Below, piece by piece: positions 44,880 to 53,303 of a stretch of DNA of 60,311 nt. Position 1 is the stretch's first letter. Each line of letters starts with the position of its first letter. This DNA comes from Dehalococcoidia bacterium. Lineage in GTDB: Bacteria > Chloroflexota > Dehalococcoidia > CAUJGQ01. The notes under the pieces were generated by a model. It had not been told where the DNA came from. It was given only the letters and a program-made list of their open reading frames with translations, and made no database searches. The translations under genes and the position numbers were made by a program. The DNA lies in the NCBI GenBank assembly GCA_035310145.1, contig DATGEL010000137.1, positions 1 through 60,311 of the forward strand, in the 5' to 3' direction.

Positions 44880-45173
44880 GTCTGCCCGGGCGCCTCACAC
44901 CGCCGCGCCCGCCAAACCAGCGATCCTGCCTTCGCTCCCCGCGCCCGGCGTCTTCAACGCGCCGCAACCCCCTCGCTCGTTTCGGGAAGGGGCAGCATTC
45001 GTCTGCGCCGGCTCCGGGGAAGAGGCGCCTCGCCTGCTTCGCCAGGTCGCACGATTGGCGTCTGCGTCGCGGGGGCGATACCATGCCCTTCGGCATTGGC
45101 ACAGCAGGACGCGCGCGGCATGGGTGCCGGCCGGCGGGCGCTGTGCCCGCGCCGCGTTCGGGGGAGTGTGCCC
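44880..45173. other. 294-base gap between marR-type gene and speA
   Basis: GC-rich, with a CCCC...GGGG stem (CCCCCTCGCTCG to GGGAAGGGG, 44970-44995) that could terminate the MarR transcript. I see no further feature. Confidence 0.5.
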
Positions 45174-47072
45174 GTGGGGGAGTGGTCGATCGAACGCAGC
45201 GCGGAGCTGTACCGTCTGCGCGGCTGGGGCGAGCCGTACTTCGACATCAACGCCGAAGGGCATCTCATTGTCTCGCCCACGGGCGCCGCGCCGCCCGTGA
45301 TTGACCTCTTCCGCCTGGTGCGGGAGCTGCAGAGCCGCAACCTGAGCCTGCCCTATCTCATCCGCTTCTCCGACATCCTCGGCGACCGCATCCGCCGCCT
45401 GAACGAGTCCTTCGGCCGGGCAATCCGCGAGTACGAATTCGCCGGCAAGTACCGCGGCGTCTACCCGGTGAAGGTCAATCAGCAGCGCCACCTGGTCGAG
45501 GAGGTGATCGTGCACGGCCGGCCGTATCACCTGGGCCTGGAAGCCGGCTCGAAGCCGGAGCTGCTGATCGCCGTCGCTCTGCTGGACACGCCGGACACCT
45601 TGATCGTCTGCAACGGCTTCAAAGACCAGGAGTACATCGAAACGGCGCTGCTGGCGCGCAAGCTGGGCAAAAATCCCGTGGTCGTGATCGAGCGGCTGGC
45701 CGAGTTGGACCTTGTGCTGCGAGCGCACGAGAAGCTGGGCATCGAGCCGGTGGTCGGTGTGCGAGCCAAGCTGACGGCGCGCGGCAGCGGCCGCTGGGGC
45801 ATCTCCACCGGCGACGGCTCGAAGTTCGGGCTGACCTCGTCCGAGATCGTGCGCGTCGTGGAACAGCTGCGCGCGGCCGGCCTGCTCCACACGCTGAAGC
45901 TGCTGCACTTTCACATGGGCTCGCAGATCACGCAGATCGGCGTGATCAAGTCGGCCCTGCGCGAAGCGACGCAGTTCTATTGCGAGCTGGCGGCGATGGG
46001 CGCGCCGATGGGCTATCTCGACGTGGGCGGCGGCCTGGCGATCGACTATGACGGCTCCAAGACCGACTTCCCCGCCTCCAAGAACTACAACGTGCAGGAG
46101 TACGCCTACGACGTGATAGCCGCGGCACAGACGGCCTGCGAGCGGCACGGCCTGCCGATGCCGACGATCGTGACGGAGAGCGGCCGCGCGATGGTCTCGC
46201 ACCAGTCGGTACTGGTCTTTGACGTGCTGGGCGTCAACCGCGTCTTTGCCGGCGAGCCGGAACCGCCGCGCCGCGAAGACCACCAGCAGGTGCACGACCT
46301 CTACGAGACGTATCGCTCGGTGGAGGCGGACAACCTGCAGGAGGCGTATCACGACGCGGTCGAGGCGCGCGACCAGACGCAGACGTTGTTCTCGCTCGGC
46401 TACGTCGGTTTGGAGGGCCGGGCGCGGGCAGAGCGGCTGTTCTGGGCCTGCTGCGAGCGCATCTTGCACTTCCTGCGCGGCGCCGAGCACGTGCCGGAGG
46501 AGCTGGAAGACCTCGAGGAGATCCTCGCGGACACCTACTACTGCAACTTCTCCGTCTTCCAGTCGATCCCCGATAGCTGGGCGATCGACCAGCTCTTCCC
46601 GATCATGCCGATCCACCGCCTGGACGAGGAGCCCGACCGCCGCGCCACGCTCGCGGACCTCACCTGCGACAGCGACGGCCGCATCGACCAGTTCATCGAT
46701 TTGCAGGACGTGAAGCGCGTGCTCGAGCTGCATGCGCCGGACGGCCGGCCCTACTACCTCGGCGTCTTTCTGGCCGGCGCCTACCAGGAGATCCTGGGCG
46801 ACCTGCACAACCTCTTCGGCGATACGAACGTGGTGCACGTCCACGCGACCGAGGGAGGCTACCGGCTGGAGCAGGTGATCAAGGGCGACACGATGGCCGA
46901 GGTGCTGAACTACGTGCAGTACGACGGCGAGGCGTTGCTGGAGGGCGTGCGCCGCCAGGCCGAGCAGGCGTTACAGCGCGGCCAGCTCACGCTGGAGCAG
47001 TCGCGCCTGCTCTTGCAGACGTTTGAGAGCAGCCTGCGCGCCTCGACCTATCTCACCGGCGTGGTGAGCTGA
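45174..47072 (+). CDS. speA: biosynthetic arginine decarboxylase
   Basis: 632 residues from GTG 45174, which has GGGGGAG 7 bases upstream. The PLP enzyme turns arginine into agmatine for polyamine synthesis. YEFAGKYRGVYPVKVNQQRHL holds the PLP Lys; GLEAGSKPELLIAVAL, LHFHMGSQITQI, YLDVGGGLAIDYDGS and TESGRAMVSHQSVLVF are the usual alanine-racemase-type barrel motifs. The C-terminal part contains DTYYCNFSVFQSIPDSWAI, conserved in SpeA. Length matches the E. coli enzyme (658). Confidence 0.95.
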   Translation: MGEWSIERSAELYRLRGWGEPYFDINAEGHLIVSPTGAAPPVIDLFRLVRELQSRNLSLPYLIRFSDILGDRIRRLNESFGRAIREYEFAGKYRGVYPVKVNQQRHLVEEVIVHGRPYHLGLEAGSKPELLIAVALLDTPDTLIVCNGFKDQEYIETALLARKLGKNPVVVIERLAELDLVLRAHEKLGIEPVVGVRAKLTARGSGRWGISTGDGSKFGLTSSEIVRVVEQLRAAGLLHTLKLLHFHMGSQITQIGVIKSALREATQFYCELAAMGAPMGYLDVGGGLAIDYDGSKTDFPASKNYNVQEYAYDVIAAAQTACERHGLPMPTIVTESGRAMVSHQSVLVFDVLGVNRVFAGEPEPPRREDHQQVHDLYETYRSVEADNLQEAYHDAVEARDQTQTLFSLGYVGLEGRARAERLFWACCERILHFLRGAEHVPEELEDLEEILADTYYCNFSVFQSIPDSWAIDQLFPIMPIHRLDEEPDRRATLADLTCDSDGRIDQFIDLQDVKRVLELHAPDGRPYYLGVFLAGAYQEILGDLHNLFGDTNVVHVHATEGGYRLEQVIKGDTMAEVLNYVQYDGEALLEGVRRQAEQALQRGQLTLEQSRLLLQTFESSLRASTYLTGVVS

Positions 47073-47087
47073 GTCCGCGGCCGGCCA

Positions 47088-49982
47088 TCAGCTCGTGAAG
47101 CCCTCCCAGCGGGCCAGCGGGCCGCAGGCGCTGCCGTTACAGGCCTGCACCGTGTAGTAGTAAAAGTGCCCGGCTTGCAGACCGCCGACCGACGTCACGG
47201 TGTCCTGCAACGCGGTCGTGGTCTGCTGGAACTTCATCACACCGGCCGCCGGATCCCAGACGTAGACCGTGTACTGCGTGGTGCCGGAGAGCGAACCGGC
47301 CGGCGCCGACCAGCGGATGGTCGGCGTCACCCCGTTGCCGGTCGAGCCTTCCAGCGGATTGAGCAGCGTCGGCGTTCCCGGCGCCCCGATCGTGGTGAAG
47401 CCCTCCCAGCGGGCGATCGGACCGCAGAGCGGACCGTTGCAGGCCTGCGCCGTGTAGTAGTAGAAGTGGCCCGGTTGCAGAGCCGAGCCCTGTGGCACCG
47501 CGATCGCCAGCGCCGTGGTTGCGGCCTGGAAGGCCATCACGCCGCCGGACGGATCCCAGATGAACGCCGTGTACTGCGTTGTACCAGCGGCGGAGCCGGC
47601 CGGGGCGTTCCATTGCAGCGTCGGCGTGAGGCTGTTGCCGCTCGATCCTTCGGCAGGGCTGCTCAACCGCGGCGCGCCCGGCGTGCCGATCGTGGTGAAC
47701 CCCTCCCAGCGAGCGGCCGGCCCGCAGGCGCCGCCGTTACAGGCCTGCACCGTGAAGTAGTAAAACGTTCCGTACTGCAGGCCCGCGTTCGGCGCGAGCT
47801 GCTGGCTGAGCGCGTAGGTCGAGAGCTGAAGCGCCATCCTGCCCGCGCCCGGATCCCAGACGGAGAGGGTGTAGAGCGTGGTGCCGTCGAGGCTGTTGGC
47901 GGGCGCCGTCCACTGGAAGGTGGGATTCACGCTGACGCCGCTTGAGCCCTCTACGGGCGCCGTCAAGCCCGGCATGCCCGGCGTGCCGATCGTGGTAAAG
48001 CCTTCCCAGCGCGCCAATGCACCGCAGCTCGAGCCGTTGCAGGCCTGCACCGTGTAGTAGTAGAAGGTGCCGTTGGCAAGCGACGGACTGACCACGACGC
48101 TCGTGCTCGTCGTTGCCTGCTGGAACCGCATGACCCGCGCACCGGGATCCCAGACGTAGGCCGTGTAGATCGTCGTCCCGGGGACGGCGGCCGTCGGCGC
48201 GCTCCACGTGATCTCCGGGTTCAACGTGACGTTGGTGGCGCCCTCGCGGGGGCTCTGCAGCCCGGGCGCGCCGGGGGTGCGGGTGGGCGCCACGGCCTGA
48301 TACACGCCGCCCATGTTGGGCGAGCCCAGGCCGAGGTGGGCAAAATCGCTGCCCATACTGCTGGCGCTGTGGTACGCGGAGCCGCCGGCGTTGTAGAGCA
48401 CCTGCGGCCCGCCGAGGCCGCCGCCCAACTGCTGATTGAGCCGCGCCGCGCCCGCGGCCCAGATCGGCGTCGCGAGGCTCGTTCCCCGCACCTGCCACTG
48501 GCAGCCGGCCTGGCAGACGAGGATGCCAGGGCTGGCGGCGGCCGCCACATCGGGGATCGAGCGCATCGTGGCGGTGGTCAAGCCGCTCTGGAAGCTCGGC
48601 AGCGGGAAGAACTGGCTGACGCCGAAGCCGCTGCCAAGAGGCGGACTCCCACCCGCATTCCAGAACTGTTCGCTGCCGTAGCTGGCTCCCGGTCCCAGGC
48701 TGAAGCTGGTGCCGCCGATCGCGATGCCGTGCGGTATGTCGCTGGGGACGCTGATCGTATTTGGGTAGGCGGTCGTTCCGGTTGAACCGCCGAAGCACGT
48801 GCTCAGATTGTCGGCGCTGGCGGAAAAGATGGCGACGCCGCCGGCCGCTGCCGAGGCGAAGATCGAATCGATCCCCTGGACGTTGGCCAGCGTGTCGTCC
48901 GCCTCGCAGTTCGTCCAACTGTTGCTGATCACCGTGTCGCCGTCGTTGAGCATCGTGTTGAACATTTGTGACCAACTCGTCGCGTTGTTCGGCGCCTGGT
49001 AGTCGATCACCGCGGCGCCCGGCGCCATGCCCAGGATGACATCGATGTCCAGCACGTCCTCGATCTGGCCGGAGGTGTCGCTCGTGCCGCCGTTGACCGT
49101 CTTGTCGCCGACGTTATTGAGCAGTGAGGACGGCAGGCCGACAAGATTCAGCCAGGCGCTCACGTCGCTGCGGTTGTAGGTTGAGAACTCGACCAGGCCG
49201 ACGCGCTGGCCCGCGCCGTTGGCGCTGCCGATGCCCGGGAAGTTGTAGAACTGCGCGATGTCCATCGGCGTCGGCAGCCCGCCGGCCAGGGCCGGTGCGA
49301 GCGCCTGCGCCGGGGCGGCGCGATGCGGCCGCGCCAGGTTGTTGAGGCCGGCTACCGTGCGCACGATCGTCGAGAGGTTGGCGGGTACGGCGGGATCGCT
49401 GGTGTTGGCGAAAAAGCTGCGCGAGCTAAGCTGAAAATCGTTGATCTGCACCGCGAAGGCTTGCTCGGCCTGGGCGCGCGTGCCCTGGAACGTCAACGTC
49501 AGGCGGTTGGCCGAGTCCTGGACAAGCGCGAAGCCCTGCGCCTCCATGTACGACCGCACGGCCGCGGACGCCTGCGCGGTCGGTCCGAAGCGGTCGGCGA
49601 GCTGGCTCTGGCTCAGGAACCGGCGGTAGGACGGCGATCGCGGATCCTGGACGGCCTCAAGGAAGCTCTCGAAGCCCGATTCGTCCGTGCGGTTGAGCAC
49701 GACGGTGACCGTGATCGGCTGATCCGCAACCTGAGGCAGCCGCGCCAGCGCCTGGGCGCGCCCCAGCGCCTGCAACGTGTGTCCCGGCAGCCGCACGAGC
49801 GGGCCGACCTGGGCAGGCCCCGGCGCCGGGGAGGGCGTTGGGGCGGGCGTGGCCGTCGCGCTGGGGCTGGGAGACGGCGTCGCGGCCGTGGCGCTGCCGC
49901 GGCCACCGCCGGCGCCTGCCAGACCGATCACGGTCGCGAGGAGCAGGAAAGCCGCACCGAGGCTGCGCAGGGATCGGAGCAT
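47088..49982 (-). CDS. secreted sedolisin (pro-kumamolisin-type serine-carboxyl protease) with four 100-residue repeats
   Basis: 964 residues. A signal peptide (1-24) is followed by a Thr/Pro/Ala linker and an activation prodomain (about 60-220: RSPSYRRFLSQSQLADRFGP). The catalytic domain has E308 and D312 in IEDVLDID, D391 in SASADN (oxyanion) and S502 in RGTSLATP, the Glu-Asp-Ser triad of sedolisins. Residues 565-964 are four repeats of exactly 100 residues, each beginning near 'P..SP.EGS' and ending CNG..CG..ARWEGFTT. Two Cys per repeat in CNGxxCG may form disulfides. It would digest protein outside the cell at low pH. Confidence 0.94.
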   Translation of the reverse strand: MLRSLRSLGAAFLLLATVIGLAGAGGGRGSATAATPSPSPSATATPAPTPSPAPGPAQVGPLVRLPGHTLQALGRAQALARLPQVADQPITVTVVLNRTDESGFESFLEAVQDPRSPSYRRFLSQSQLADRFGPTAQASAAVRSYMEAQGFALVQDSANRLTLTFQGTRAQAEQAFAVQINDFQLSSRSFFANTSDPAVPANLSTIVRTVAGLNNLARPHRAAPAQALAPALAGGLPTPMDIAQFYNFPGIGSANGAGQRVGLVEFSTYNRSDVSAWLNLVGLPSSLLNNVGDKTVNGGTSDTSGQIEDVLDIDVILGMAPGAAVIDYQAPNNATSWSQMFNTMLNDGDTVISNSWTNCEADDTLANVQGIDSIFASAAAGGVAIFSASADNLSTCFGGSTGTTAYPNTISVPSDIPHGIAIGGTSFSLGPGASYGSEQFWNAGGSPPLGSGFGVSQFFPLPSFQSGLTTATMRSIPDVAAAASPGILVCQAGCQWQVRGTSLATPIWAAGAARLNQQLGGGLGGPQVLYNAGGSAYHSASSMGSDFAHLGLGSPNMGGVYQAVAPTRTPGAPGLQSPREGATNVTLNPEITWSAPTAAVPGTTIYTAYVWDPGARVMRFQQATTSTSVVVSPSLANGTFYYYTVQACNGSSCGALARWEGFTTIGTPGMPGLTAPVEGSSGVSVNPTFQWTAPANSLDGTTLYTLSVWDPGAGRMALQLSTYALSQQLAPNAGLQYGTFYYFTVQACNGGACGPAARWEGFTTIGTPGAPRLSSPAEGSSGNSLTPTLQWNAPAGSAAGTTQYTAFIWDPSGGVMAFQAATTALAIAVPQGSALQPGHFYYYTAQACNGPLCGPIARWEGFTTIGAPGTPTLLNPLEGSTGNGVTPTIRWSAPAGSLSGTTQYTVYVWDPAAGVMKFQQTTTALQDTVTSVGGLQAGHFYYYTVQACNGSACGPLARWEGFTS
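47091..48290 (-). repeat. four 300-base coding repeats in the sedolisin gene
   Basis: CCCTCCCAGC (CCTTCCCAGC in the fourth) recurs at 47101, 47401, 47701 and 48001, exactly 300 bases apart with no indel. The units are diverged at the DNA level but keep length exactly, so unequal exchange is possible but selection on length is indicated. Confidence 0.9.
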
Positions 49983-50331
49983 TGCAGGGGGCGTCCTTCG
50001 GAGCTTGCGGTGGGCCTGAAGGTCGCGTGTGCATCGGCCCGCCGCCGGTCTGAGCCTACGCGGCGCTGCCCGTCGGGGGATTCGGCCCCGACCGCCAGCG
50101 CCCATCCAGTCTACCGTATCGCCATGATTTTGTCAGATCGAGATCGTGAGACACCGTGATGCAGCGAATCAGACGAAGGGGATGTATTGGCCCGTGCTCT
50201 CAGGACGCAGCGGCGCGTTGTTCGGCCGGTGAGCGCACGGCACGGGGCAGCCTCTAGCGCCGCGAGGGAGACCGGCGCCAGGGGACGCGGCGACGCCGCG
50301 GCGCGGACGGGATCGCGGCTGTTCGGAGAGG
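49983..50331. other. 349-base non-coding region upstream of the sedolisin
   Basis: It contains the sedolisin promoter candidate at 50108-50136 and a leader of about 120 bases. I see no gene in it. Confidence 0.6.
50108..50136 (-). promoter_or_regulatory. promoter candidate CTGACA-17-TAGACT for the sedolisin
   Basis: On the minus strand CTGACA and TAGACT are separated by exactly 17 bases. They match the sigma-70 consensus at five of six (-35) and four of six (-10) positions. It is the best complete two-box promoter in the window. Confidence 0.55.
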
Positions 50332-51510
50332 CTACGGCCGCAGTTGGGCTACGCGCTGCTTCAGCACCTCGGGCACCTCTTTGCCGGCGTCGGTGAACGC
50401 CTTCGCCAGCGCCTGCTGGCTTGGGGCGAAGATCGTGCGGCGGTGCGAGGAGACGTACTCGCGCGAGCCGATCGTCGTGCGGACGGAATCCTGGAAGTGC
50501 GGCATCACGTAGCGGGCGAGCAGCTCGAAGCTGCGCATCGTCGCCTCGCGGTTCGCCCATTCCGTGGCGCGAATCAGCAGGCCGCCGAAGCCGCCGCTGT
50601 CGGTTTGCAGCTTCTCCAGCGCCTCGATCGCATCCTCCGGCGTGCCGACGATGTTGACGCCCAGCCGCACCAGCTCTTCCAGGTTGTTCGGACCCTCCGG
50701 CTGTCCCAGAGTTTGCTGGAAGTAGCTGACGGTTTCGCGCCGCTCACCAACTTCGACATCGCGATAGGCCTGTTCGCGCGTTTCCGCCAGGTGCACGCTC
50801 TTCACCAGGCGCCACTCGGCGCGGTCCATCGTCTTACCGTGCTGCGCCGCCGCCTCCTCGGCCAACGACCAGTGCTTGCGGATGCCGTCCACCTCGCCGG
50901 TGACGCTCGCGCCGATCGAAAGCACGCCCAGGCCGTGCTTGCCTGCGGCCAGCATGCCCGCGGGCGAGAGCACGCTGGCGACGGCGATGGGGAAGCAGGG
51001 CCGCGTGTAGGGCAGCAGTTGCAGGCTGGCGTCGCGCAGCTCGAACCAGTCGGTCTTCATGTCCACGGTTTCGCCGTGGAGCAGGGCGACGATCGCGTCG
51101 AGCGACTCTTCCATGCGCGGCCGCTGGGTCGCGGGGTCAATGCCCATCATCCAGGCGTCCGACGTGAGGGCGCCCGGGCCGACGCCGAGCATCGAGCGGC
51201 CGCGCGTCATGTGGTCGAGCTGCACCATGCGGTCGGCCACCATCAGCGGATGGTGGTACGGCAGGCTGGTGACGCCGGTGCCGAGCATAATGTGCTTCGT
51301 GCGCTCGGCCGCGGCGGCGATCATCAGCTCCGGCGAGGCGATGATCTCCCAGCCGGCGCTGTGATGCTCGCCGATCCAGGCCTCATCGAAGTCCAGGTAG
51401 TCGAGCCACTCGATCAGCTCGAGGTCGCGTTGCATCGCCAGTGTCGGATTGTCTCCCACGCGGTGGAACGGGGCCATGAATATGCCGAACTTCATCCGCT
51501 GACCTGCCAT
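50332..51510 (-). CDS. LLM-class (luciferase-like) flavin-dependent oxidoreductase
   Basis: 392 residues. GIFMAPFHRVGDNPTLAMQRDL, FDEAWIGEHHSAGWEIIASP, GTGVTSLPYHHPLMVADRM and RGRSMLGVGPGALTSDAWMMG are typical of LLM flavin monooxygenases that need a separate flavin reductase. The active-site His pair EHH is present. ATG 51510 or ATG 51495 (MKFGIF) may be the start. No reductase adjoins; the substrate is unknown. Confidence 0.92.
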   Translation of the reverse strand: MAGQRMKFGIFMAPFHRVGDNPTLAMQRDLELIEWLDYLDFDEAWIGEHHSAGWEIIASPELMIAAAAERTKHIMLGTGVTSLPYHHPLMVADRMVQLDHMTRGRSMLGVGPGALTSDAWMMGIDPATQRPRMEESLDAIVALLHGETVDMKTDWFELRDASLQLLPYTRPCFPIAVASVLSPAGMLAAGKHGLGVLSIGASVTGEVDGIRKHWSLAEEAAAQHGKTMDRAEWRLVKSVHLAETREQAYRDVEVGERRETVSYFQQTLGQPEGPNNLEELVRLGVNIVGTPEDAIEALEKLQTDSGGFGGLLIRATEWANREATMRSFELLARYVMPHFQDSVRTTIGSREYVSSHRRTIFAPSQQALAKAFTDAGKEVPEVLKQRVAQLRP

Positions 51511-51662
51511 CGTCCCAGCTCTCCCCCATGCGCCGCGCCCGCCCAAGGCTCCGCAGACGCGGCGCGGGCGATCGCTGCTCGCACGATTCGTAGCATGTGC
51601 CGGCGGCCGCGGGCAAGCCGGTACACACCTGCGCCGGCGTTCGCGGCGGAACGGGAGACGGT

Positions 51663-52622
51663 CTAGCCGCGGTAGCCGCGTGCCCTGGCCGGGTCCGCGG
51701 GCGTGGCGAAGAGGTCGCTGAGCCGTTCGAAGAGCAGGCCGAGAAGCACGATCGCCAGCGCCAGCAACACGTAGATGAGATAGCTGAGGAGGAGGAACCA
51801 GCAGACGTCGCGGGCGAGGTCGGAGGTGCCGGCGACCAACGGGTCGAGCGAGGTGCCGTACGCCAGTTGCACGATCAGCCAGGCGATGCCGCTGAGCACG
51901 AGCAGGGGCAGCGCGGCGATCAGCAGGGCTGCCCCATACATCACCAACTGGTTGTAGCCGCGGCTGAGCGGCAGCAGCAGAATGCCGAGCACCGCGACCG
52001 CGATCAGCGCCGCCTTGGCGATGGAGAGCGCGTGCGCGTGAAAGCCGGGATCGAGCACGTTGAGCGCGGTGTTGAAGGCCCAGGGCGCGGAGAGCTGGGA
52101 GAAGCTGCCGAGCTTCACGGGCCGGCCGTTGGCGGTGAAGGCGCCGGTGCCACGCTCGTAGACCGCGTCCGCGGCGCGGGTCAGCAGCGTCTGGCGGACC
52201 TCGCTGGGCGAGCGGTTGAGCACGTCTTTCGGGTAGAGTACGGCCTTGATCGGGAAGCCGGTGAGCGTGAAGCCGTTGGCGCCGGCCGGCGAGGCGGCGG
52301 CGCTCTGCAGCTCGTCATAGTGGGCGCTGAGCGTGCTGTCGAAGTCGGTGATCTCGGGAATGGCGCGCCCCAGGATGCGCCGCGCCGAGTCGCGGGCGGT
52401 GACGCGCGAGAGCGTGTACGCCGCCAGCATCGCGACGAGGGAAAGCACCAGCAGCAGCGCGAACAGGCGCAGCCAGAAGGCGACGTTCGACTCCGCATCT
52501 TCGCGGTAGGCTGCTGCACGCCCGTAGCGACGCGCGATCTCCCGCCGATCGAGGCCGTCGAACTCCGGCTGGTAGACGCGCGGCGAGTCGATCGGTCCGC
52601 TCCTCTGGCTCATGCGACTCAT
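51663..52622 (-). CDS. multi-pass membrane protein of unknown function
   Basis: 319 residues with five likely membrane helices: one near residue 50 (LRLFALLLVLSLVAMLAAYT), then after a roughly 135-residue external loop a cluster near 210-300 (AALIAVAVLGILLLPL, AALLIAALPLLVLSGIAW, FLLLSYLIYVLLALAIVL). The loop includes NGFTLTGFPIKAVLYPKDVL. No family is recognised. ATG 52622 overlaps the RDD stop (ATGA), so the two are coupled. Confidence 0.8.
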   Translation of the reverse strand: MSRMSQRSGPIDSPRVYQPEFDGLDRREIARRYGRAAAYREDAESNVAFWLRLFALLLVLSLVAMLAAYTLSRVTARDSARRILGRAIPEITDFDSTLSAHYDELQSAAASPAGANGFTLTGFPIKAVLYPKDVLNRSPSEVRQTLLTRAADAVYERGTGAFTANGRPVKLGSFSQLSAPWAFNTALNVLDPGFHAHALSIAKAALIAVAVLGILLLPLSRGYNQLVMYGAALLIAALPLLVLSGIAWLIVQLAYGTSLDPLVAGTSDLARDVCWFLLLSYLIYVLLALAIVLLGLLFERLSDLFATPADPARARGYRG

Positions 52623-53233
52623 CGAAGAACGCCGGGAGCGCCGGGGCGCGCGAGATCGCGCGCGGCGCCGGCGGCGCGCACCACGCGCGTGCCAGCAAGC
52701 AGATCGTGCAGCGCTCGCCGTTCCGGCGTCAGGAGCCAGACGAGCGGATCGGCCACGGCGAGCGCCAGCGGCAGCAGCAAGGCAAGGGCGAGCACCGTGG
52801 GCAACGTCTGCTGTGCGGCCGCGGCGAACGCGCCAAGCAGCAGGAGGACGGTGATCAGGCCGATGCCGGTGGCCGCGCCAACGACGATCAGTCGCAGCAG
52901 GGCGCGCAGCGGTGACGGCGGCGTATCGCCCCTGCCGACCAGGCGCAGCGTCATTGCCGCCAGCCCCGGCGACTGGCCGCGCCGGCTCCAGCAGAGCAGC
53001 ATAATGGCGCCCCAGAGGGGCAGCCAGGCGGCGAACAGGGCCAGCGCCACGTAGATCGCGCCGTCGGAAGGCTGCCGCGTGCCGCCGTCGCTCGTCGCCA
53101 GCAGCCACAGCCAGGCGGCCAGCAGGCAGCCCAGCGCCACGCCGGCTGCCATCAGCAGATCGATCAGGTAGGCGGCAAGGCGCGCCGCGGCCGGCGCCGG
53201 CACGCCCGAACCTGCCTCTGCCTGGCGCTGCAC
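52619..53233 (-). CDS. RDD-family membrane protein
   Basis: 204 residues from GTG 53233. AARLAAYLIDLLMAAGVALG fits the RDD domain start (Arg and two Asp in helix 1), GQSPGLAAMTLRLV is the RDD signature middle (often GxSxGKxxxGL), and DPLVWLLTPERRALHDLLAGTRVV is the usual third segment ending HDLLAGTxVV. RDD proteins are membrane proteins of mostly unknown role. It precedes the other membrane gene and shares its operon. Confidence 0.9.
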   Translation of the reverse strand: MQRQAEAGSGVPAPAAARLAAYLIDLLMAAGVALGCLLAAWLWLLATSDGGTRQPSDGAIYVALALFAAWLPLWGAIMLLCWSRRGQSPGLAAMTLRLVGRGDTPPSPLRALLRLIVVGAATGIGLITVLLLLGAFAAAAQQTLPTVLALALLLPLALAVADPLVWLLTPERRALHDLLAGTRVVRAAGAARDLARPGAPGVLR

Positions 53234-53269
53234 CGCTCCTCCATTGCCCGGATCGCCGGGGCCGCGGCA

Positions 53270-53278
53270 AGTATAGCA
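53270..53278 (-). promoter_or_regulatory. extended -10 (TGCTATACT) for the RDD-membrane operon
   Basis: The minus strand reads TGCTATACT, 36 bases before the GTG at 53233. The surrounding 13-mer GATGCTATACTTG is repeated before gatC. Confidence 0.55.
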
Positions 53279-53303
53279 TCCGGCCCGCGCGTGGCCGAGG
53301 CGC

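Noticed and set aside
47091-48290. CRISPR-like array
   Set aside because: The regular 300-base spacing is a coding tandem repeat in frame with the sedolisin; units are long and diverged.
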